Of a DNA stretch of 64,000 nt, positions 12,301 to 21,195 are shown piece after piece. Source of the DNA: Ectocarpus siliculosus (Eukaryota > Sar > Phaeophyceae > Ectocarpales > Ectocarpaceae); the NCBI GenBank assembly GCA_000310025.1, contig FN649739.1, positions 1,816,370 through 1,880,369 of the forward strand, written 5' to 3'. Made by a program: the position numbers and the translations under genes. Positions within the stretch are counted from its first letter, which is position 1; each line of letters opens with the position of its first letter. The notes below the pieces were generated by a model, which did not search any database, was not told the DNA's origin, and worked only from the letters and a program-made list of their open reading frames with translations.

Positions 12301-14532
12301 GCTAGAATGAGGGGAAAGATGGCTTCCAAAACGAACGGCGAGGTGTGTCTCGGGCCTTCTACTCCGATGCTTCCACGGCAACCGGCAATGCTCTCGAAAT
12401 TGTTTATGATGGAAAAGGATGTTGTAGCACGTCGGATTAGTGACGAGCTGCAGTCGAAACCCTTGGTGCGTTCATGACCAGGAACGAATGTATTTTTGCG
12501 GACGTGCCCTCCATCTTTGCGCTCATGCCTGGCTACCGCTCCTCGTAGGCAAACTCGGCGTTGCAAGACAAGGAGTCTATTGTCAAAGCTGAAGCTGCTG
12601 AGGGCGACGCAAGTATGTCAGGCCCAAGGGCTATGGTCGAGGATGAGGTGCGTATTGTTCCTTCCTCGGTCCGCAAGTATGCTACCATTGCCACTCTTTG
12701 TTTGTCAACTCTGAAAAGATTTGGTTTTGGTTCGAACTGCCAACAAACGAAATATTCAGTATTGTAACAATTTCACACCAGCTTCTGCCTTCGATTTTAA
12801 CCCCCTGTGCGTGTACCGGCGACAGGTTGACATGGACTGCGCCCACATGAACTTCGACAACACGATATTTTCGTTCACGAGAATCATGTGGCTCAGCAAC
12901 CCGACCAAGTACCTTTCTGCCCTCGTGGCCGACTGGCCATGCCGAGCGGTCCTGTCCGAATTCGTCAAGACGTGTTCCGTGGTGTACGAGGGTCACTTCG
13001 AATTTTTCGTGCAGGTAAAAAACTGTTTTGCAGCCCGGTACACCATTCGACCAGGCTAGCGATGTATCAACAGTACTAAATGGCGCCAACTTTCAAGCTT
13101 TTGTACCATGCCCCTGCATTTTGGCTCGCACGGCACATCCCACCCGGACTTCCAACTTCCAAGAACAATTTACGTTTCCTGCGCAGTCCGAAGTGCTCCG
13201 CAACACGCCAGCTGGGGACAAGGAAAAAGTGTCGAAGGCTATGCACCGAGTCATGGACCACAACCAGCTGTTCTATTGCACCAACAACGAGATCGTGGTT
13301 GGCGACATGCCCAAGACCAACATGGACCCGATCCACGCCGAGGTACGCGTGATTTATGGTGAAATTCCTTCCTCGGCTTGATTTGGGCTCATTTAGACTG
13401 CCTGGAGTTCGCACTCTGTCGTGGTTTGAGCCGGTTGAGTGACGGGGTGACCCACACGCGAACTCACTTGACTTCATTATGAGATGGCCTACATATGGCC
13501 TACATCCCCGATGGCGCGTGACCTCGCAGATTGAGATGAAGGCACAACAGTCTCTGTACTTCTTGGCACAAGACATGTTTCCTCGCTTCCTGAACTCGAG
13601 GTTCGGGCTGTCTCTCATCAAGCAGCTTCGCGCGCGTGAAATTGCTGGGGAGAAGGTGAGGGGTTATTTCGATATTCCTCGTCACAGTAGCAGGGAGGGA
13701 TTGACGGGTTGTAAGCTCGTTTTTTCGCCAGAACGTGAACAACGCCTCAAGACACCCCCTTGTGCCACTCTTTTCGTGCCAGCCGCCAATCAACACCGTC
13801 GCTCTAGACAAGAGCTCGAGTTCTTCGCAGTTCTGGCTGGAAATGTTCAAGACCATGTCTGAGACGGTATCCGTCGGGATGGTGGTGGCCGATATGAACG
13901 TCCCTGGGTGTCCCCTCGCCTACATAAACGAGGGATTCAAAACTGTCACCGGTGAGAAAAAACATACGAATCCAGACTGCCACATGGTGGTTCCACAATT
14001 CCCAGGAATGAAATGCGACCGAGGGCTGGTCCGTTCATTAGCACTTGTTTTAGGTATCTTTGTGCCTCTTGCGCACAACATCAGACGTGATCTCCATCAT
14101 AGTCGTGTCATTCCTCGCCCTCGTTGTCACCGTCGTGTCACCTGTGATTTCGTTTCGAATCCTCTTTTTGATATTTTCGTGAAATACCAAGGCTACGGCA
14201 AGGAGAACATTGGACGCAACTCCAAGTTCTTGCAGGGGGAAGAAACCGAGGGGTACATGGTGGAGGAGATCATGCACGCTCTGCAGCAACACGAGCCCCT
14301 GTGCTGCAAGCTTCACAACCACAAGGCTGACGGCCGGAAGTTCCAAAACCTCCTCTGCCTCCACCCTGTCTTGGGCAAAGAAGGGGAGTACCTGTACCAA
14401 GTGAGTAAACCTCTCAAGTACGTTCGTCGGTTATTGCTTCAGAAATTCGTCTCGTACAAAACTGCAAGTCCCTTAGTGCCACTTTCATTCCTTCGCTCCT
14501 CTTGACAACGTTCGTGCCCTTGCACCCTCTAT

Positions 14533-14574
<42 letters not shown>

Positions 14575-17500
14575 CCATCTTCTTTCATCCACCGGCGGTA
14601 ATAGATCGGCATGCAGGTGGAGCTGCATTCGCACCCCGGCATGATGGCACAGATCATGGAGATGGAACGAGTCCTGCGTCTCTTACCAAGCTGTGTCACC
14701 GGAGACAGCGGTGATGTGAGCCCAAGATACGCAACAGGAAGCAGTCAAATACCATCGTTAGAAAACACATACCGGTATCCTCGTACAAGCACTTCTTTCG
14801 GGAAAACGATGTTTGTGTTAAAATTGTTTGTGTTCCGGCGCTTGTCGGCCCTCCCTTTCATCTGCCAGGACATCCAACGCATAATCCCGGTGGATTACAC
14901 CGGCGACGGAAACTTGCCTCCCCGTGTGTTGGACATGTCGGCTATTCCATCGGCCGGGTCTGGAGCGGGGGGGGGTATGGCGGGGGGTATGATGGGTATG
15001 CCTGGTATGGGTATGCCTCCGTCCGCGGCCGGAGGTGCGGCAAAGGCTGCTGACCAAGAGGTTGGGGATCAGATCAAGTCCGAAATCACCGTGGGTGGCA
15101 AGAAGAATAAGACTCACTATGGGAAGAAATTCGGGAAGAAGCACAAGTCTGCCATGCTCGACTTCACCAAGTCACTGTGGATGCAGGATGCTGCTGCATC
15201 TCTCAAAAATGTTCTCAAGAGCGAGGTAAGCTCCCTGTTCGACCAAACACCAGCCATATGCAACTTCAGCAACGTGATGGTAATACTGTACATTGTTGTT
15301 GTACGTCGTCTCTTCGAACCATAGGCCAGGGGAAAACCCAAATGGTGTGTAGTGCGTTCGTATTGATGGCTATGGCGAACGTTGATCAGACTCCTCTGAC
15401 CGTCTGCATCGACCATTTCCCAACAGGTGGCGCAGAAACAGATGCTTGCCTTCTTGGGGACCGAGTACGGCGACGCCCAGCTTGAATTCTTCCTTGAAGC
15501 GCAGAAGATGGCCGACCTCGAAGGACAGGCACAGCAGGACGCTGCCCTGAAAGTTTACACTCAGTTCGTTGCAGCCCAGGGGTCAGGCATAGGGGCCCAA
15601 GACCGCACCAAAGGAACCCAAGAGCTTTGGGACAAGTGCAACAAAGAAGCTGGTGATACGGTAGACGGCCCCGCTGCTGTCGCGATTGTGGCCGACGAGG
15701 CAGAGAAGACCCTCAATATGCTCGCCTTCGATGCTTTCCCCCGGTTCCTGAAGTCCAAATACTGCCAAGCCGTCATGGACGACCTCAAGAAGAAATCCGG
15801 CGGGGACGTGAGTAGTGCGTGGAATGTGTATATGTTTGGCGTCTTGATATTCATTTCGTGCCTCATCCTAGATGTATTCGTTTGGAAGCTCACCCGCCGA
15901 TCAAACGAATAAACGGCATTAACGGCATCCCCGGCTGTTCCCGGTCCCTGATCTTGATACACGTGAAGTCGTCGGCACTGGAGGGTGCACTGTCCTCAGC
16001 TGGGTCCAACATGCCTCAAGACGCGGACGACTGGCTAAACATGTTCATCTCTTCGGCCGAGTCATTCCCGGCGTGCATCGTCATCTCCGACATGACCATC
16101 CCTGGTGCCCCCATGGTGTACATCAACGGAGAGTTCACCAAGACCACCGGCTACACCAAGGAGGAGGCGGTCGGACGAAACTGCCGTTTCCTCCAGGGTC
16201 CAGAGACGGAGCCCGAGTCCATCGCCGTCATCCGCAACACCCTCTCCAAGGGTCAGGACTGCCACGTTAAGCTCACCAACTACCGCAAGAATGGCGAGAA
16301 GTTCCAGAACCTCCTGTCCATGAAGCCTGTGTTCGATGGAGACAACATTTACCGGTACGTGATCGGCGTGCAGTTCGAAATCCTTGAAGACAAGGGGTTG
16401 AAGAAGCGTCTGGTGCAGCTGGACAAGCTCCTGCGCCTGCTTCCTAGCCGACTGAACCTCAAGTCCAAGGCGTCGGCTCAGGCACGTGGCGCTTTGGCAG
16501 CGAAAACAACCGGTGAAGCCAACACTATGATTTCCGCTAAGGAGCAAATCCTGAGTGCTGGCGAGCAACGGGAAGAGAAAGAGGCAACGGCAGGCGGCGC
16601 CCGTCCCAAGCAGAAGTTCAAGAAGAAAAAGAAGGCCGCGGGGTAAGTACAGTCGCTTGCGCCAGCCAGCATATACGTGAAAAAGTGTTTTTAGGTCAGC
16701 ATACCTCAGCAATATGCGTGCAAAGACCACTGGAAGCCCCTCTGAATCGTCGGGCATTTGCATGCTATTTTTCTCCCTTTGCAGTGCGGCCCAGGCCGAC
16801 AACTACGATGGTACAATCTTCGCCTTCACGAAGATCATGTGGCTGCAAGACGCCGCTACCACGCTGCGATCCATGCTTATGGACCAAGCAGGCTTCATGG
16901 CGTTCGATGGCTTCCTCAAGCAATGTGGTTCCCAATTGTCGCAGACGCACCTGCGTTTTTGGGTTGAAGCGCAACAGATTCTGATGTCCCAAGGACCGCA
17001 GCAGGTTGGTGTCAAATGCGTGCAAATATTACACAATACTCGGCAAACGCGTTCACGTTAGTTTCGAGCAACAGAGACGCACACCTAAAAGGTATTCCAG
17101 CACAACCACCCAGCTCGCTGTAGTTGCTACCCTCTGACGACAAGCTCCCGAACCACCCTTATTGGGCTTGGGAGTGTTCCTTTACATAATATCATTTTCG
17201 AGGAATCATTCCAGCAAAGAAGCATGAGTTTCTTGGAACTTCCTTTCTAGAGCACCTGGACTTTTTCATTCACGAAGCTGTCAAAAAAGACTCCTGCCCC
17301 AGGATCTGGGCTCCACTGAACGGTATCCATGTACTCCTTCACGAACTCGAAACATCTGCCAGGTTAAAGCCGCCCGGCAGTTGCACATGCGGATGTGGAA
17401 GAACTCGCTCTTCTACTGCACCACAAACGAGATCGTCATCGGCAATCTCAATCGCACCGGGTGGCCCCCCCTGATCCAGGAGATGGCTAGGTATTGGCCA

Positions 17501-20309
17501 GATTTTAATATCTTAACGGAGGTGTCGACCATGATACCTAGAGAGCGTCGTAAACGTGGCACAATAAAATGATTAAGGACTCGTTCCCCGAAACAATATG
17601 ACCGAATCTGAGCCCATCAGGCAGTTTATGGGGGCGTCCGCCACAGGATGGTGCTTTACCATGGATGGTTGCGTGCACTGTGGTCCATTCGCCCCCGAAT
17701 TCCAGGTGGCAGGAACTGAGCCTGTACTTCCTGGCGCAGGACTGTTTCACCCGCTTTATGGAAGCCCCGCAATCCCGCGAGTTCGTGTATGCTCTTGTGC
17801 AGCGCGAGGTCAACGGAGAACAACTCCCCGTCAAGACTGTCTCCTTCGGGCTGGTCAGTTCTGCTACTCATCGTGCCCTAGTTTTGTTCTGTCCGTGTCT
17901 GCAAGTCACCTGTGGTTGGATCTTGGGCGTTTTTCAGTCACAATGGGCGATTGCTATATTAGTATTGTGTTTTGTGGATTTGCCGCCAACAATGTCAACC
18001 GAGTGGGTGGAAGTCTTGTTACCGCGACGTCGCACTTAAAAGTAGGCAAGGAAAGTATGAATGCATGTGTGTTCCTAGCACTGTTCTTACAGCCTAGAAT
18101 GACATATTTATCTCTTCCAGGATCCGGAGTCCCCGGGATACTGGATGGACATGCTTAAGGCGATGTCAGAAACCCTACGAATCGGGTTGGTGGTCAGCGA
18201 CATGTTCGTCCCGGGTTGCCCGTTGGCATACCTCAACGAGGGCTTTGCTGCCCAAACAGGTACTACTTGCGCGTCCGGCTAAATACGCGATAATTCACCG
18301 TCCGTATCAACGGCGTTCACCATTAAGAGACGACTTGTTGGAACGGTGTTGCCAAATAGGTACCTAAATTTCCCCCGACATTGTGTGTACACTCGGAACT
18401 GTTTTGCTGGTGGCGGACCCTGAGAGACGTAATCCACCTACTTTTTATTTTATTTACCATTTGCAGGATACGGCAAGGAGAACATCGGGCGTAACTCCAA
18501 GTTCCTTCAGGGCCCCATGACGGAGGGTTACATGGTCGAAGAGATCGTCGAATCGCTGCGCCACGCTGACCCGCTTTTCTGCAAGCTGCAGAACCACAAG
18601 CCAGACGGTTCTGTCTACCAGTTGTGTCTGTGCCTGACGCCCGTCTTCAACGTCGACGGTGAGGGTGGAGAAGTCCTCAACCATCGTATTGTTAGGAATT
18701 CGTTGTCGTTCACTTTGCATCAACAATTTTTTTTTGACCAGTATCTGTTTCCGTACTCTTCGGAGGCTTTTTCTTTGACAAAACGTCACCATCAAGAAAT
18801 CTTAAGTGACAATCACAAAAAAGAAGGAACACGAAAGGCCAGACAAAGTCGCACCACCCGCAAACAAACAGTGTGACAGCCAGTAGAACCACAAGCAAGC
18901 CTAGAAAATTAATTCCAAAGGTCTGTAGCGGAGCACAGTAGGCTGGGAAGTTGAATCCTGGCGGTGTTCATGTTCCTTGCCGTACCTAGTACTACGTGTG
19001 GGGAACTTGAGGAAAGGGTAACTGAACCCTTCTCACGTTAAAAAGTGGGGCACCCTAGGTGGGAGCACCTCTGATAGAGGCAAGGCCGAAGGGTTGGTGG
19101 AAACTGCGAAAAACGAAAGTAAAGGAACACAGGCAAGGCAAAGAAAGATGTCGAAATACCAGTAAGCAGAGTCCGGTGGTCCACCCGGAAGCTGAGTCAC
19201 ACACACATGAATACTACGGGGATACCGTTCAATTTTGACAATTAACCAGAAGAAGCACCCTCCCCCACGGAGCCAGGGAGTATTTCTAGTCCGGCTTTGT
19301 TTCCACGACCAGTCCAACCCCACCCCAGCCCCCGAGGTGTTGTTCTATTTGACTTTTGTTCAGCACCTCTCCTTCCCTGTTCTTCAAGGTCCCCATTCCG
19401 ATCCATGTAACCTACGCAAACTTGAAGGCAAAACAAGATTGAACACATCATGCTCTATGTCCTAGACCAAGTGACATCTCCACGCGCCATTGTGCTACAC
19501 AATATGCCCAGATTTTCGACACGGATGTAGGTGGACTTGTATCTGAACGGAACACATTCATTTTCCAAAACATTTATGTTGTGCAGTGAAGCTCCTGTCC
19601 TGATGCCCCCCTATGAAAAGCATGTTTTCCGCCATATTTTGTGCTGTCTGACGTTTGTTTGCGTCAGCCCTACTTTAATTTCTACAAGCAGTCCGTCATC
19701 GCTGTGTGTAAAATGCTTCTTCTTTCATGTCGGTTACCTCCAAACCGATACGTTTTCTCCGTTTTATTGTATGCATAGGAGAGTACAAGTATCAGATTGG
19801 CTGCCAGGTGGACTACGACCCGAACAACCCGGAAACGCCGATGTTCATCATGGAACTCGAGCGGGTCGTCAGGAACTTGCCCCAGACGATCACAGGGGAG
19901 ACCCCAAAGGCCATGCCCACCCGTACCCAGGTATGTGTTGTGGAATTCCATTTCCATTACGTACGTACAAGGTAGTTGTAAATGTGTTCCGGTGAACGTC
20001 CCGTGCCTTTCAATTACAACTAACCCAAGCCCGTCGGTGCTGTAAATAGCGTAGGATATACCCCGGCTCCGGAAATCCGTTTCTATCTACCCTCTGGACG
20101 AAGTCAAACTCACGTCGCTCACGGGGGTTGTTTCTCCGTGCGTTTGCTCGGGTCAACCGCTACTACAGGAGCTAGAGGACTTCCTCGCGTCTATAACCGC
20201 CGGCGGGACGGGTGCTGGTCCAGGAGGGCTGACGGCTACACCACCGTCGGGAAGTGCCCCCTCTGGTGGAGGGCACCCCAGGCCTGGCGCCTCGTGGACG
20301 CCCGCTTAA
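9349..20309 (+). CDS. Giant photoreceptor with four tandem RGS-LOV modules
   Basis: Coding exons: 9349-9351 (ATG only), 9551-9742, 10376-10492, 10641-10739, 11350-11508, 11794-12342, 12549-12647, 12826-13014, 13187-13342, 13530-13655, 13783-13951, 14192-14400, 14605-14715, 14869-15225, 15427-15807, 15969-16642, 16785-17004, 17363-17490, 17706-17853, 18121-18259, 18467-18658, 19779-19930, 20169-20309. They join in one unbroken frame of 1,569 residues. Domain order by rough residue: RGS1 45-185, LOV1 200-320, RGS2 407-563, LOV2 570-705, Gly/Met-rich linker 727-790, RGS3 800-970, LOV3 990-1105, RGS4 1205-1360, LOV4 1363-1500, Gly/Pro tail. RGS signatures are FPRFLKSKY, FLSTEYG and FLGTEYG. LOV1 and LOV3 keep GRNCRFLQG; LOV2 and LOV4 read GRNSKFLQG. 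Known families: RGS domains accelerate GTP hydrolysis by G-alpha; LOV domains bind flavin and sense blue light. The inferred role is light-regulated G-protein signalling. Intron 10493-10640 uses a GC donor. The start is the least certain part. A split into two genes is possible, but exon 14869-15225 bridges modules 2 and 3. Confidence 0.85.
9551..11508 (+). other. RGS domain 1 (module A1)
   Basis: Four exons encode a basic lead-in (GRKFGKKHASA), the first helices (FTKTLWMQDATTSLRN), a FLSTEYGEAQLDFLLEA segment matching the RGS alpha-4/5 region, and the closing FDAFPRFLKSKY helix. The same protein stretch in module A2 is nearly colinear but sits in only two exons. Confidence 0.8.
11794..12342 (+). 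other. LOV domain 1 (module A1), photoactive type, with basic tail helix
   Basis: One exon of 183 codons. The adduct cysteine codon is TGC at 12007-12009 within GRNCRFLQG. The flavin-contacting Asn and Gln positions are present (NYRKNGEKFQN and IGVQFEI). After the core, LKKRLVQLDKLLRLLPSRL and a run of Lys/Arg form a predicted amphipathic, basic helix. Bases 11890-12161 are identical to 16065-16336. Confidence 0.9.
12826..13655 (+). other. RGS domain 2 (module B1)
   Basis: Three exons carry FSFTRIMWL, FVKTCSVVYEGHFEFFVQ, the insert HNQLFYCTNNEIVVGD that typifies the B modules, and the closing FLAQDMFPRFLNSRFG helix. It is divergent from RGS1 and RGS3 but colinear with RGS4. Confidence 0.75.
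13783..14715 (+). other. LOV-like domain 2 (module B1), cysteine replaced by serine
   Basis: Three exons; a phase-1 intron splits the TG-Y motif just before GRNSKFLQG. The codon at the adduct position is TCC (14221-14223), Ser instead of Cys. The Gln of the last strand is kept (IGMQVEL), so flavin could still bind. The acceptor of the first exon is one of three possible in-frame sites (13732, 13783, 13841). A GCTT microsatellite of about nine units (14530-14573) lies in the intron before the last exon. Confidence 0.8.
14869..15807 (+). other. Gly/Met-rich linker and RGS domain 3 (module A2)
   Basis: The first exon joins the end of module B1 (DIQRIIPVDYTG) to a linker of repeated GGM/GMP units and then to the basic lead-in and first helix of RGS3 (YGKKFGKKHKSA, FTKSLWMQDAAAS). 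The second exon (15427-15807) holds the rest of the RGS domain, which in module A1 is split over three exons. The intron before this exon pair (14716-14868) is 153 bases with no stop in frame. Confidence 0.8.
15969..16642 (+). other. LOV domain 3 (module A2), photoactive type, with basic tail
   Basis: One exon of 224 codons. The adduct cysteine is TGC at 16182-16184. The core is identical to LOV1 over 91 residues. The tail repeats LKKRLVQLDKLLRLLPSRL and then becomes very basic (FKKKKKAA) before a gtaagt donor; without splicing the next codon is TAA. Confidence 0.9.
16785..17853 (+). other. RGS domain 4 (module B2)
   Basis: Three exons (16785-17004, 17363-17490, 17706-17853) with FAFTKIMWLQDAATTL, the B-type insert KNSLFYCTTNEIVIGN and the closing LYFLAQDCFTRFMEA helix. 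A stop-free piece around 17250-17360 looks exon-like (DFFIHEAVKK) but is not needed for frame continuity and may be a relic or alternative exon. Confidence 0.75.
18121..19930 (+). other. LOV-like domain 4 (module B2), cysteine replaced by serine
   Basis: Exons 18121-18259, 18467-18658 and 19779-19930. The motif is GRNSKFLQG with TCC at 18496-18498. The phase-1 intron at the TG-Y motif is shared with LOV2. The 1.1-kb intron 18659-19778 contains the second copy of the dispersed repeat. The next exon adds a Gly/Pro/Ser-rich tail and the stop. Confidence 0.8.
18920..19045 (+). repeat. Dispersed repeat, copy 2 (possibly SINE-like)
   Basis: Lies in an intron of the RGS-LOV gene. It has a B-box-like agttgaatcctgg and the same purine block, ctgaaccct and taaa ending as 850-1045. 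Confidence 0.3.
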
Positions 20310-21195
20310 AAGATGGCACAGCTTGTACCACTAAAAATTACAGGGTACACACAGTGCAATAAACGCGCGTACACACCGCCACCCCGCCCCTGGATAACCT
20401 CATCTCTACGCACTGCTTCATATACTTTTAAGAATGACACTTCTAACAGTGTCTGGTACTGTACCTCCGTGGGGTGGTGGATGGTGGTAAATGCGCTGTC
20501 GTGCGGACCTTCGTCCAAGTGGGCGAAGGTGGAATTATTATGCTTGTCAAGTTTGGGGGGATGGGTAGATTGTAAAGCCGACGAAGCCCGGGTACTACTG
20601 CGGCCCCACAGGGCCACGAATGACAGCATGTAATTCGAGCTGGAAGTTGTTTGGAGCAGAGGTTTAGAGTCCGTAGGGCTCGTTTGCAGAATCCGGTGAA
20701 TTGTAGAGGAGGTTTTCCTATATTTTTTCAGGTAGACTATAGGAGGCATCGAGGATCATGTTCCGCGGCGTACGCTGTTTGTATGGACAGGCGACCATTA
20801 AGTGATAGGATATGACACAACGATGAGCTTGCGTGGGTACGTTCGCCAACGTTGGTGGACCAGGGAAGAACTGTACCGGTGTATGTTCTGATACCGAATC
20901 TTCACTGCCAATATTAGACTGGTCTCGGACGCCATCATGTCCAAAGCCGCACCAACACAAAAGTCAGCACAATATCCACCCGCCCCTTGTAACGTCTGGA
21001 ACGTTCCATTCGCGGACGAAGGTCGGCCTGTGCTGTAACGTCCATTTATTATTTCGGCCGTGAGACAGGAGGTAGCCTTCACATCACGCAACCCTTTGAG
21101 ACCTTGCTGTAGTATCTGTAGGAAAGACATAAATAGATCGACGTATTTATCGCGTTTCGTCACAACCCGAAGAAAGCTACCTTGGGCAACACTCT
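20310..21195. other. Convergent intergenic region
   Basis: The spacer holds the 3' ends of the RGS-LOV gene (+) and EXO1 (-). I see no gene in it; the short open frames on both strands lack coding character. No clear polyadenylation signal was identified. Confidence 0.5.

Noticed and set aside
11860-12381. Long minus-strand open frame (173 codons) antisense to LOV1, and a similar one at 16062-16802
   Set aside because: Both mirror the third-position bias of the LOV exons on the other strand and share the 272 identical bases; they are antisense shadows.
14935-15324. ATG at 14935 as the start of a separate second RGS-LOV gene
   Set aside because: It lies inside an exon that has a good acceptor at 14868 and continues the module B1 sequence in frame; no stop or terminal exon for a first gene was found.
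17240-17362. Extra exon in RGS4 (DFFIHEAVKK region)
   Set aside because: The flanking exons join in frame without it and the paralogous module B1 has no counterpart.
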